45,437 nucleotides of DNA from 14-2 sp963628035 (GTDB taxonomy: Bacteria > Bacillota > Clostridia > Lachnospirales > Lachnospiraceae): NCBI GenBank assembly GCA_963628035.1, contig CAVGED010000013.1, forward strand, positions 1 to 45,437, given 5' to 3'. Made by a program: the position numbers and the translations under genes. Under the pieces are notes generated by a model. It was not told the DNA's origin. It saw nothing but the letters and a program-made list of their open reading frames with translations, and did not search any database. Of the stretch, positions 25,115 through 33,433 are shown one piece after another (position 1 is the stretch's first letter; each line of letters starts with the position of its first letter).

Positions 25115-26335
25115 ATGGCAGGAACATTTCGATTTCCCATAAAGATTAACAGACAGGGAGGATATTTTGAGGATCAGGATGGAAAGCCTTTCCTGTGGCA
25201 GGCAGACACCTGCTGGAGAATTTTCTGGATGATGACGCTTGAGGAAGCACAGACTTATCTGGAAGATCGGGCCCGGAAGGGATTCACGGTCATTCAGGTG
25301 CATATGCTCCCTCATCATATCTATCAGACGAATTGCTATGGGGAAAATCCCTTTCTGGAACCCGGAAAGATAAAGGCGTTAAATGAGGCCTATTTTGCAC
25401 ATGCAGACCGGGTTCTGGCATATGCGCAAGACCTGGGGCTTGCGGTTGCCATTGCACCTATGTGGCTGAGTACCTGGGAGGATGACTGGCATTTGCTGTA
25501 TCATGGAGAAGCTCTCCTGGAATATGCCCGTCAGATCGCGGCAAGATACGGAAGATTTTCCAATGTCATAGCTTTTATTCACGGGGGAGATGACGATGCC
25601 ATCCCGCTTCATGAAGAGATCAGAAAATGCGTACCTGTCTATCAGGAAAATGCACCGCATGTTTTGAATACCTTTCATGCAGGTATCGGTCCAAGTTATC
25701 CCCTTTTCGGAGAAGAAGAATGGTATGATTTCTGCATGAATTATACGTATGATTATGATTGCTGTATCCGGCAAATGCTGGAAGCAAAGGAAAAATATCC
25801 GGACAAGCCGGCATTACTGGGAGAAACCCATTATGATGGAAATGATGGAATCGGAGCAGATGTTGTGCGGAAATTTGCTTATACCTCCATCCTTCTGGGC
25901 GGCAGCGGACAGACATACGGGAATAAGGATATCTGGATGGCAAATATGTTCTGGCCGGACGCATTATGGAGTGCGGCAGCTCAGCATATGATGACATTGC
26001 GGGAAATCTTTGAACAGATTCCCTGGTGGCGCATGAAGCCGGATTTTCAGGGAAAGAGAATCCGAACGATTCGATCATTGATGCCGAACGCATCCGATCA
26101 TTATATCCCGACAGCCTGTACGGAAGATGGGAAAGAATTGGCTGCTTTTATATCGGATCGACGCTATTTTACGATTCCCGGCATGGAATATGCGAAAGAT
26201 GCCGAATGGATTGATCCGGTGAGCGGCAGGCATTTTGCGGCGGTATGGGCAGATGGAGGAAGACTGCAGATTCCGGGACATAATGCGGGAGGTGCGGATG
26301 ACTGGCTCCTGCATATCAAAAAGAACGGAGAATGA
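25115..26335 (+). CDS. DUF4038-type glycoside hydrolase (GH140-like)
   Basis: The 406-residue TIM-barrel enzyme opens with a beta segment and DGKPFLWQADTCWRIFW, typical of DUF4038 enzymes. Candidate catalytic acids are Asp159/Asp160 in HGGDDD and Glu237 in LLGETHYDG. Characterised relatives include GH140 apiosidase; this one is distant and its substrate is unknown. The carboxy end (about 320-406) is a small beta domain. It has no signal peptide and is therefore cytoplasmic. It ends with ATGA shared with the next gene, so translation is coupled. Confidence 0.8.
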   Translation: MAGTFRFPIKINRQGGYFEDQDGKPFLWQADTCWRIFWMMTLEEAQTYLEDRARKGFTVIQVHMLPHHIYQTNCYGENPFLEPGKIKALNEAYFAHADRVLAYAQDLGLAVAIAPMWLSTWEDDWHLLYHGEALLEYARQIAARYGRFSNVIAFIHGGDDDAIPLHEEIRKCVPVYQENAPHVLNTFHAGIGPSYPLFGEEEWYDFCMNYTYDYDCCIRQMLEAKEKYPDKPALLGETHYDGNDGIGADVVRKFAYTSILLGGSGQTYGNKDIWMANMFWPDALWSAAAQHMMTLREIFEQIPWWRMKPDFQGKRIRTIRSLMPNASDHYIPTACTEDGKELAAFISDRRYFTIPGMEYAKDAEWIDPVSGRHFAAVWADGGRLQIPGHNAGGADDWLLHIKKNGE

Positions 26336-27372
26336 AAATGAGAGTGATGTTTCTTGGAGGACCGGGTAATATTTCGGACTCAGCAATTGCATATTTTCTG
26401 AAAAAAGAAATTCCTGTTGCGGTTATTAAGAGAAGCCGCGGCGGCCTGCTTGGCTATGAGGGAAAAATCCGCGTCTATTATGGAGATCGCGATCGTAAAG
26501 AAGTGCTGGTTGACGCATTCCGGGATTTCAGGCCGGATATTGTAATTGACAGCACCTGTTTCGAACTATGTCAGGCTGATACCGTGGTTTGTGCCTTAAG
26601 AGCGGTACCCTGCAGGAGATTTTTATTTATCAGTACAGCGGATGTGTACGGATACCCGTTGTCCAGACTTCCCATGGGGGAAGAGGATCCCATGAGAACT
26701 CCAAATGGAAAATATGCAGAGGACAAAAAGGCGATTGAAGAATTGTACCGGAGGGAACTGGAAGGTACGTCGATTGGATATACGATTATCCGGCCGGGAT
26801 ATTCTCTTGGGAAAACTTTCTGTATGAGTGCATTTGGCCGGGATAGAGGGGTCTGGCTGGTTGCCAGAATCCGACAGGGAATGCCGATATATTCCCCCGG
26901 AGACGGAACAACGCTTATCGATGCGGGTGCAGCATATAATACAGGACGGATGATCGCAAGAATCTGTGAAGAGGATAGCACCATCGGTCAGATCTATAAT
27001 TGTGCACATAATCGGGCAGTTACCTATGACGAGTACCTTCAGGCATTCGGGGAAGCGCTGGGTAAACCTGTAAAGATTGTACATATTCCCACGGACTTTT
27101 TATTCTCTTTGGACAGGCAGGAAGTAAAGGAGAGCGTATTGGGTGATCTTGCCAGGTTTCACCTGTATTTTTCCGTAGATAAATTTCGCAGACAGTTTCC
27201 GGATTTTGAATGGGAGAATTCTCTGGCAGATGCTATCCGTGAATTCATTTCTTACCAGGAATCCATCGGAGGATTTGAAGGAACGCAGGAGCCGGTATTT
27301 GAAGACAAAGTGGTGCAGTTGTGGCAGGAAGACATGGAGAAACTGAAAAATCATGTCAATGCAAATGTGTGA
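26332..27372 (+). CDS. NAD-dependent sugar epimerase/dehydratase (extended SDR)
   Basis: The 346-residue Rossmann protein has the nucleotide loop GGPGNIS (9-15, a variant of GxxGxxG), Ser101/Thr102 and the catalytic Tyr128-x3-Lys132. NAD-dependent epimerases or dehydratases with this layout act on nucleotide-sugars or free sugars and lactones. It overlaps the glycosidase by four bases (ATGA) and is 12 bases ahead of the aminotransferase, so it shares their pathway. The direction of the reaction cannot be inferred from the sequence. Confidence 0.85.
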   Translation: MKMRVMFLGGPGNISDSAIAYFLKKEIPVAVIKRSRGGLLGYEGKIRVYYGDRDRKEVLVDAFRDFRPDIVIDSTCFELCQADTVVCALRAVPCRRFLFISTADVYGYPLSRLPMGEEDPMRTPNGKYAEDKKAIEELYRRELEGTSIGYTIIRPGYSLGKTFCMSAFGRDRGVWLVARIRQGMPIYSPGDGTTLIDAGAAYNTGRMIARICEEDSTIGQIYNCAHNRAVTYDEYLQAFGEALGKPVKIVHIPTDFLFSLDRQEVKESVLGDLARFHLYFSVDKFRRQFPDFEWENSLADAIREFISYQESIGGFEGTQEPVFEDKVVQLWQEDMEKLKNHVNANV

Positions 27373-27384
27373 AGGAGTGACAGC

Positions 27385-28710
27385 ATGAAAAACCAATATG
27401 AATTGACCCCTGAGCAGAGAGTGGAATACAGCAGGCATCTGATGCCTTGTTTTAAGCTTCCCGGAGGTCTTCCCTTAAAAGGCGGGGATGGGATTTATCT
27501 GGAAGATCTGGATGGAAAAAAATATATGGACTTTACGTCAGAGCAGTTTGTCTGTCTTCTTGGATTCGGAAATCGTGAGGTTGCAGAGGCAATTTATGAG
27601 CAGGCGCTGAATATGCCTATGGTAGCCCCGCTTCATCAGACCGATCTTCGTCTCAGCCTGTACCACAAGCTGGCAAATGTGGCGCCTCCTCATCTGAACA
27701 GAATATCCTTTACGCTGGGCGGTGGCCTGGCAATCGAATCTGCTATGAAAATTGCGCTGAAAAACGTACCGGGATCCCGGAATTTTGTAACATTATACGG
27801 CGGATATCATGGCACCACCTTCGGGACGGCGGATGCAACTTTTCTGTCAGCAAGAGGGGCGGAGGAAGAAGTTACCAACGAGAGTTTTTACCGGTTTGTA
27901 AATCATGCAGTGCATCATATTGTAAAAACACAGCGGCCGTATTGTTACCGTTGTCCTTTTTCAAAGGAACCGGGAAAATGCAGCTTAGAGTGTGCGCAGT
28001 CTTTGAAGGAAACGCTGCAGCACGGGGTATCCGGTCCGGTTGCGGGAGTTATTATAGAACCCATTCAATCCGGAGGCGGCCAGATTCCGTTGCCTAAGGA
28101 ATATCTTCAAAGGGTACGTCAGATCTGTGATGAAATGGGAACGCTCCTGATCTTTGATGAGATCCAGACCTTCGGAAGAACCGGTAAGTTCTTTGCTGCA
28201 CAGTATTATGACGTGGAACCGGATATCATCGCTTTTGCCAAAGGAATGGGAAGCGGAATACCTGTGGGTGGAATCCTGATACATGACCGGCTCACAGGCT
28301 TTGAAAATCTGATGGAAGATATGCAGACATTCCAGAATAATCATTTGACCTATGCGGCAGTCATGAAAACCCTGGAGATTATAGAGCGGGATCATTTACT
28401 GGAAAATGGTGCTGAGGTGGGAGCCTATATGACAGAACGGCTGCTTGAAATGCAGAAACGGTTTTCATTCATAGGGGATGTAAGAGGACCGGGCCTGGCA
28501 ATCGGAGTGGAACTGGTAAAGGATCCGGTAACCAAAGAACCGTTTACAGAAGAAACGATGAAAAAGCTGTTTTTGTGGTGTGTCAGTCAAGGATTGTTTT
28601 TCCAGGCTGCCCACAATGTGATCAAGTTAAAACCGCCTTTGATCATCACCATGGATCAGGCAAAGGAAGCCATGGATATACTGGAAAGATGCTTTCGGGA
28701 GGTGGTATAG
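27385..28710 (+). CDS. PLP-dependent class III aminotransferase with Cys cluster
   Basis: The 441-residue fold-type I enzyme has the PLP lysine at 286 (IIAFAKGMGSG), Asp258 in FDEIQT, and the YGGYHG segment near 138-143. Class III enzymes transfer omega-amines or amino groups on sugars and cyclitols. A four-cysteine insert (Cys187, 190, 199, 203 in CYRCPF...CSLEC) is present, as in some related enzymes where cysteines bind metal or an iron-sulfur cluster. It ends where the dehydrogenase begins (TAG then GTG). Placing it behind glycosidases suggests removal of an amino group from an imported sugar, or its addition. Confidence 0.9.
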   Translation: MKNQYELTPEQRVEYSRHLMPCFKLPGGLPLKGGDGIYLEDLDGKKYMDFTSEQFVCLLGFGNREVAEAIYEQALNMPMVAPLHQTDLRLSLYHKLANVAPPHLNRISFTLGGGLAIESAMKIALKNVPGSRNFVTLYGGYHGTTFGTADATFLSARGAEEEVTNESFYRFVNHAVHHIVKTQRPYCYRCPFSKEPGKCSLECAQSLKETLQHGVSGPVAGVIIEPIQSGGGQIPLPKEYLQRVRQICDEMGTLLIFDEIQTFGRTGKFFAAQYYDVEPDIIAFAKGMGSGIPVGGILIHDRLTGFENLMEDMQTFQNNHLTYAAVMKTLEIIERDHLLENGAEVGAYMTERLLEMQKRFSFIGDVRGPGLAIGVELVKDPVTKEPFTEETMKKLFLWCVSQGLFFQAAHNVIKLKPPLIITMDQAKEAMDILERCFREVV

Positions 28711-29652
28711 GTGAAAGCCATTGTAAAATATGGGGAGCTGCCGGGGCAGGTGGATTACCGGGAAATAGAAGAGCCGGTCTGCGGGTACCGGGATGTAAAA
28801 ATAGAAATCAAGGCCTGTGCGATCTGTGTGACGGATCTTCATATTATAGAAGGGGCATATCCCTGGAAAGTGAATACACCTTTGGGACACGAGTTCTGCG
28901 GTATTGTTGTGGAAACAGGAAAGGGTGTAACGAAATTTAAGACCGGAGACCGTGTGGTTGCCTGCATGGATGGCGGATTTTCCAGATATGTGGTTAAGGA
29001 TGAAGAAGACTGGGTATTCCATCTGCCGGATGAGATTTCTTTTAAGGAAGGTGCGCTGCTGGAACCCCTGGCAGCTGCTGCAAACAGTGTATTTAACAAG
29101 TCCCATATCCTGCCCGGAGATCATGTATTGATCGAAGGCCCGGGTGTGATCGGCCTTCTGACACTGCAGGCCGCAAAACTGCAGGGAGCTTTCGCCATGG
29201 TATCCGGAACAGATTCCGATACGGAAAGGCTTCTTATGGCAAAAAAACTGGGCGCAGACAAAATTCTGAATGTCCAGAGAGAAGACATTCTTGCTGCCTG
29301 CAGGGAATTTACGCAGGGCAGAGGAATGGATACGGTACTGGAATGCTCCGGGAGCCAGGCGGCATTGGATACGGGATTGAAAGTCCTTACCTACAACGGT
29401 CAGCTGACCCAGGTAGGAATTTTCGGCAGACGGGCCAGTGCAGATTTGGGAAGTATGGTTTATCAGAATCAGAGAATTGTAGGCAGTATTGCTTATGACA
29501 GAGAGACATGGCTGCGGGTGATTGCCCTGGTGCAAAAGGGAAAGGTGAACATAAAAAGCCTGATTTCCCATACGTTTCCGTTGGAAGAGTGGGAAAAAGG
29601 ATTTGCCATGGCACGAAATAAAGATGGCTACCGGATTGTGCTGATCCCCTGA
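28711..29652 (+). CDS. Zinc-dependent medium-chain dehydrogenase without structural zinc lobe
   Basis: Translation starts at GTG with GGGAGGTGG upstream and no gap from the previous stop. Catalytic zinc ligands Cys39 (CAICVTD), His60-Glu61 (GHEF) and Glu118 (LLEP) and the NAD loop GPGVIG (143-148) are intact. The 30-residue lobe with four cysteines that binds structural zinc in sorbitol- and threonine-dehydrogenase relatives is absent: GDRVVAC runs directly into MDGGFSRYVV. The length of 313 is therefore short for the family. It probably oxidises a sugar or polyol hydroxyl in the same pathway; substrate unknown. Confidence 0.88.
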   Translation: MKAIVKYGELPGQVDYREIEEPVCGYRDVKIEIKACAICVTDLHIIEGAYPWKVNTPLGHEFCGIVVETGKGVTKFKTGDRVVACMDGGFSRYVVKDEEDWVFHLPDEISFKEGALLEPLAAAANSVFNKSHILPGDHVLIEGPGVIGLLTLQAAKLQGAFAMVSGTDSDTERLLMAKKLGADKILNVQREDILAACREFTQGRGMDTVLECSGSQAALDTGLKVLTYNGQLTQVGIFGRRASADLGSMVYQNQRIVGSIAYDRETWLRVIALVQKGKVNIKSLISHTFPLEEWEKGFAMARNKDGYRIVLIP

Positions 29653-29684
29653 TAAAACAACCCTGAACCCTCCGAAACTAACAG

Positions 29685-29713
29685 TTGACTTTTCCCGGGA
29701 AACACGGTATACT
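29685..29713 (+). promoter_or_regulatory. SRP RNA promoter
   Basis: TTGACT (29685-29690) and TATACT (29708-29713) are 17 bases apart, a near-consensus promoter expected for a stable RNA, with transcription starting near 29719. Confidence 0.85.
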
Positions 29714-29718
29714 TAAGA

Positions 29719-29984
29719 CTCCGAGCAGCTGGGGAGGTAGCGGTGCCCTGTACCAACAATCCGCTATAGTTGGAGTGATGTTCTGCCCCGGGTCACTGCC
29801 TGTGGGGCTGCCTTTTATAAGTGGCGTTGAAGCCTGGGTCTTACGCAATGGAAATCTGTGAACCGTGTCAGGGTAGGAATACAGCAGCACTAAACAGAAG
29901 CTTCCGTGTGCCGTAAGGACGCCTGGGCCGAGTTAACTGTAAGAGTACCGCCCATGGTCACGATTCAAAGCAGAACGCTCGGTT
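29719..29984 (+). ncRNA. ffs: Signal recognition particle RNA, large type
   Basis: About 266 bases make the long Gram-positive SRP RNA with both Alu and S domains. Landmarks are GGGGAGGTAGCGGTGCCCTG and CAATCCGCTATAG in the Alu part, AAGTGGCGTTGAAG in the middle, GTGAACCGTGTCAGG leading to helix 8, and GCCTGGGCCGAGTTAACTG near the end. In helix 8 the GGAA tetraloop is closed by GTA/TAC instead of the usual TCC/GGA, a compensated change that preserves pairing. The ends pair (CCGAGC with GCTCGG). A T-run follows at 29995-30000. Confidence 0.93.
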
Positions 29985-29998
29985 TAAAATTGACTTTT

Positions 29999-30634
29999 TT
30001 ATTCCTGTCCGGAAACAGCCGCCCCTAACTGGCTGCCGAAAGATGTCATGTCTTCCGGCAGCCAGGTGTTGTTTACGATGATGCAGGTCACAGAGATATC
30101 CTTGGTATCCTCCGAGGGAACGACACTCTTGTAGCCGTCAATCAGGTTCCTGGTATAAGTATCCATGATAAAATTCAGATATTCGTCGTAATTTGTAAAG
30201 CCTGCGGCGTCAGCTTCTTCCCTGGCGTTGTAGGCTGCGTCTTTGTCCAGACTGTCTTCGTCAAAGTAGGTGGTGGATAAGGTCACAAGAGCCGTCTGCT
30301 CCTCTACGGAGGTCAGGGTGCATGTCGCTTGCATCCGGGCCAGTGCGTCTCTTCTGGCCTGACAGATCTCGTCCATGGTCTCGTCCGAGATCTCCAGACC
30401 GCTGTCGGAGAAGTTGGAACGGATCGTCTGAGAAAGCGCATTGTCGTAGGCGGTTAAGGCGTTTGTGATATCCTCCTCGGTCATGCCAAGCTTCGCAGCT
30501 CCCGTTGTTTTGCGCATGATATATAAGTCGTAAATCGCCTGTACGGAGTCGGCGGCAGTCGGCTTTTCCTTGCCGCAGGCGGATAGTATGGGCAGCAGGC
30601 AGAGGATCAAAATGATCGCATATATTTTTTTCAT
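29999..30634 (-). CDS. Lipoprotein of unknown function
   Basis: The 211-residue product starts at MKKIYAIILILCLL behind AAGGAGCC; the frame extends upstream without a site. The signal peptide ends at lipobox LSAC (Cys20). The exported domain is acidic and largely helical with no enzyme motif. A promoter with TTGTTG (30685-30690) and TATACT (30662-30667) 17 bases apart lies just upstream. It is isolated between the SRP RNA and a divergent transporter gene, so context gives no function. Confidence 0.8.
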   Translation of the reverse strand: MKKIYAIILILCLLPILSACGKEKPTAADSVQAIYDLYIMRKTTGAAKLGMTEEDITNALTAYDNALSQTIRSNFSDSGLEISDETMDEICQARRDALARMQATCTLTSVEEQTALVTLSTTYFDEDSLDKDAAYNAREEADAAGFTNYDEYLNFIMDTYTRNLIDGYKSVVPSEDTKDISVTCIIVNNTWLPEDMTSFGSQLGAAVSGQE

Positions 30635-30856
30635 GGAAGGCTCCTTGAAGTCATTTTTTATAGTATAGCATATCCTGTATTCTGCAACAAGAGGGAGTAT
30701 TGCCAATTTTCGGGAAAGATAAACCGGAAAACGCGGTCTGGGACACCTTATTCGTTATGAAAGGTTGCTTTTTTCTTTCGTTGGTATTACAATACCACCG
30801 TAGAGCCACCTTCGAGGAAGCTCTCTTTGACGCCAAGAAGAAATATGAGGTGAACA

Positions 30857-31423
30857 ATGAATAAGAAAACAAAAAATCTAACTCTTTCCGCTATGTTTGT
30901 TGCAATCGGGCTGATTTTGCCCATGATTACCGGCAGCATCCCGCAAATCGGGAATATGCTGCTTCCCATGCATATTCCGGTTTTTCTGTGCGGCCTGATC
31001 TGTGGCTGGCAGTACGGACTTGCAGTGGGCGCAATTCTTCCCCTGATGCGGTCTTTTCTCTTTGGAATGCCGCCTCTGTATCCGGTCGCCATTGCCATGA
31101 CTTTTGAGCTGGCGACGTATGGCTTTGTGGCAGGATTCCTGTATAATCACTCCAAATGGCAGTGCGTGATCGCCCTGTACCGATCGATGATCATCGCCAT
31201 GCTGGCCGGACGTATTGTGTGGGGTACAGCCGAGGTTGTTTTGCTTGGGGTAGCCGGTAACGCGTTTACTTGGCAGGCATTTATGGCGGGCGCAGTTTTG
31301 AACGCAATTCCCGGAATCGTTATACAGCTCACGCTGATTCCGGCTCTGATGGTAGCGCTTAATAAGACCGGTCTGGTGAAGTTTAAGCGTACCACCGCCG
31401 AAGAGGCTGTTGCCAATGGATAA
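30857..31423 (+). CDS. ECF transporter substrate-binding (S) component
   Basis: The 188-residue membrane protein has about six hydrophobic helices and the general S-component layout (NLTLSAMFVAIGLILPM at the front, short polar carboxy tail). S components bind a vitamin or nucleoside and dock on a shared energising module (EcfT and two ATPases) encoded elsewhere. The next gene overlaps it by eight bases and is a small kinase, suggesting that the imported molecule is phosphorylated and trapped. A possible promoter (TTGCTT 30766-30771, TACAAT 30788-30793) precedes a short leader with a hairpin AGAGC/GCTCT. Confidence 0.82.
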   Translation: MNKKTKNLTLSAMFVAIGLILPMITGSIPQIGNMLLPMHIPVFLCGLICGWQYGLAVGAILPLMRSFLFGMPPLYPVAIAMTFELATYGFVAGFLYNHSKWQCVIALYRSMIIAMLAGRIVWGTAEVVLLGVAGNAFTWQAFMAGAVLNAIPGIVIQLTLIPALMVALNKTGLVKFKRTTAEEAVANG

Positions 31424-31976
31424 CTGTGAAGTATTGCTCCGCTTGGTGCAGAAGGAGGCACGCTGTCCGTTTCTTATTGCCATTGACGGTCGGTGTGCCT
31501 CCGGCAAAACAACGCTTGCCGGAAAGCTCCGATCCGCACTGAAATGTAATGTGGTCCACATGGACGACTTCTATCTTCCGTTTGCAAAGCGCACAGAAGA
31601 AAGAATGGCACAACCCGGCGGAAACATGGACTTTGACCGACTGCTTTTTGAGGTGCTGCTTCCGCTGAAAAACGGAACAAATGCTTCGTATCGTCCATAT
31701 GACTGCCACGAAGATCGTTTCCTGCCAACGCAAAAGCTGGATGCAGCAGTACCTACCATTATTGAGGGTTCTTACAGCTGTCATCCGAAACTGAGAGAAA
31801 ACTATGACCTGTGCGTCTTTGTTGATATTTCACCGGATATTCAGAAAATTCGGCTAATGGAGCGCAATCCGTCCGCTTATGAAGCGTTCCAGACAGTATG
31901 GGTTCCAAGGGAGGAGCACTATTTTACTGCTTGTCAAATTCGCAGTCATTGCGACTTCGTGATCTGGGGTGGCTAA
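31416..31976 (+). CDS. P-loop kinase of the uridine-kinase type
   Basis: The 186-residue protein has Walker A GRCASGKTT near 28-36 and the HMDDFYLP segment that places a catalytic Asp in uridine- and pantothenate-kinase-like enzymes, then EGSYSCHP and a lid helix with RLMERNP. The ATG at 31416 is used; it overlaps the S-component gene and suggests coupled translation. It probably phosphorylates what the S component imports, a nucleoside or vitamin. It is smaller than classical uridine kinase (about 210). Confidence 0.82.
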   Translation: MDNCEVLLRLVQKEARCPFLIAIDGRCASGKTTLAGKLRSALKCNVVHMDDFYLPFAKRTEERMAQPGGNMDFDRLLFEVLLPLKNGTNASYRPYDCHEDRFLPTQKLDAAVPTIIEGSYSCHPKLRENYDLCVFVDISPDIQKIRLMERNPSAYEAFQTVWVPREEHYFTACQIRSHCDFVIWGG

Positions 31977-31996
31977 AAAGTGGTGCGTATGCAAAG

Positions 31997-33271
31997 TTAA
32001 ATTAACCAAACCGGTACGTACCAGTTCTTTTCGTCCACAGGCAACAGATCGTTTGCCATGCAGACCACACTTCCTGTTCCAATCTCGACCTTCAAAGATT
32101 CTAAGCCTCCGAAAGTTACCTCCTTGGTGACAGGCTCCAATACTTTGAAATTCTTAATGGCTGTCTTTCCCGGTGATGCCGACTTTTTGATCTCTATCGG
32201 AGAAAGCACACCATTTTGGTAGATCAACAGGTCAATTTCCTTTTGGTCCTTATCCCTGTAATAGAAAATAGGCGGTTCTTTTCCTGCGTTCAAATAACTT
32301 TTATAGATCTCCGAAAAAACATAGCTCTCGAAGAACGCCCCGGACATTGCACCTCTTTCCAGTGCTTCAGGATTTCCCCATTTCAAGAGATATGCTGCCA
32401 GGCCGGTGTCCAGAAAATGGATCAGCGGCATCTTTACAACCCGTTTGAGCGCATTGCTGTGATAGGGCTGCACAAGAGCAACGATATGAGACGACACCAA
32501 AATAGAAAGCCATTTCTTTGCTGTTGGAGCTGAAATACCTGCGGCACTTGCCAGTTCCTCATAGACGACAGACTTTGAAGTCTGCGCAGCAACAATCGTC
32601 ATAAAATTGTAAAATTGCATTTCATCCGCAACCTGTGTCAAGGCCCGAATATCCCTTTGCAGATAGGTATCAACATAGGAACGGTAATAAGTCTCCCAAT
32701 CCACATTTTCGTCTGCATAAAGCTCCGGCATGGAACCTTTGAAGATCCTGCGGTAGATCTCATTTAAGTCTTTTTTGCTTCGTACAGACAGGCGCTTCAT
32801 AAGTTTCTGTGCATCCGTTTGGAAAGGCTCGCTTGGCTCTTGGTAAATTTCCGCGTCGGACAATCCCAGCAAGTTCACAATTCCGACCCGTCCGGCCAGA
32901 CTTTCGCTGACATTTTTCATAAGACGGAAAACCTGTGAGCCCGTGATCCAGAAGTCACCTTTCCTTTTGGAACGGTCGACGCTCATTTTGATGTAGGGCA
33001 ACAGCTCTGTTGCATACTGGATCTCGTCGATCAGTACTGGTGGTGAATACCTTTGTAAAAACAGGGCAGGATCGTGTTTTGCCAGGTATCTTACATCAGG
33101 ATCATCCAAAGTAACATATTTGCGTTCTATCCCTTCACTTCGCTGTGCTTCTGCCAGCCTTTGCAGCAAAGTCGTTTTTCCGACCTGTCTGGGACCCGTC
33201 ACCAGCAACACAGGAAACATTTTGGACACCCGTGCAATCGTATCTTCAGCAGCTCTTTTAATATATGCCAT
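31997..33271 (-). CDS. AAA-family ATPase with DUF4143 domain
   Basis: The 424-residue protein has Walker A TGPRQVGKTT (25-34), Walker B LIDEIQY (about 81-87) and sensor motif ITGSQ, followed by a winged-helix segment (about 215-255) and a DUF4143/nuclease-like back half with EIDLLIYQNG and PIEIKKS, a PD-(D/E)xK-like pair. This architecture is common in gut bacteria and often variable between strains; its biological role is poorly known. It has its own near-consensus promoter in the 191-base divergent gap with marR. Confidence 0.9.
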   Translation of the reverse strand: MAYIKRAAEDTIARVSKMFPVLLVTGPRQVGKTTLLQRLAEAQRSEGIERKYVTLDDPDVRYLAKHDPALFLQRYSPPVLIDEIQYATELLPYIKMSVDRSKRKGDFWITGSQVFRLMKNVSESLAGRVGIVNLLGLSDAEIYQEPSEPFQTDAQKLMKRLSVRSKKDLNEIYRRIFKGSMPELYADENVDWETYYRSYVDTYLQRDIRALTQVADEMQFYNFMTIVAAQTSKSVVYEELASAAGISAPTAKKWLSILVSSHIVALVQPYHSNALKRVVKMPLIHFLDTGLAAYLLKWGNPEALERGAMSGAFFESYVFSEIYKSYLNAGKEPPIFYYRDKDQKEIDLLIYQNGVLSPIEIKKSASPGKTAIKNFKVLEPVTKEVTFGGLESLKVEIGTGSVVCMANDLLPVDEKNWYVPVWLI

Positions 33272-33308
33272 AACAATCTCTCCCTTCAGTTATAGTATAG
33301 TCAATTTC

Positions 33309-33373
33309 AGCCAGAATATTCGTCCAAACTAAAACGTGATTTTATTATAGCCAGAATATGAGGGGTTGTCAAC
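33309..33373 (-). promoter_or_regulatory. Promoter and direct repeats of the AAA gene
   Basis: On the minus strand TTGACA (33367-33372) and TATAAT (33344-33349) are 17 bases apart. The 11-base sequence AGCCAGAATAT occurs twice (33309-33319 and 33349-33359), 40 bases apart; one copy covers the promoter spacer, so it may be an operator. Confidence 0.6.
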
Positions 33374-33388
33374 GGCAATTGTTTTCTA

Positions 33389-33433
33389 TTGACAAACGCA
33401 TCATTCCTTATTATAATTATCAATGTTAATTAT
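33389..33433 (+). promoter_or_regulatory. marR promoter with overlapping palindrome
   Basis: TTGACA (33389-33394) and TATAAT (33412-33417) are 17 bases apart, a consensus promoter. The palindrome ATAATTA-n7-TAATTAT (33413-33433) overlaps the -10 and the start point, a typical place for MarR self-repression. Confidence 0.7.

Noticed and set aside
31997..33271. AAA/DUF4143 gene as part of a phage-defence system
   Set aside because: It stands alone with no nuclease, methylase or toxin partner; neighbours are a transporter pair and MarR-MATE.
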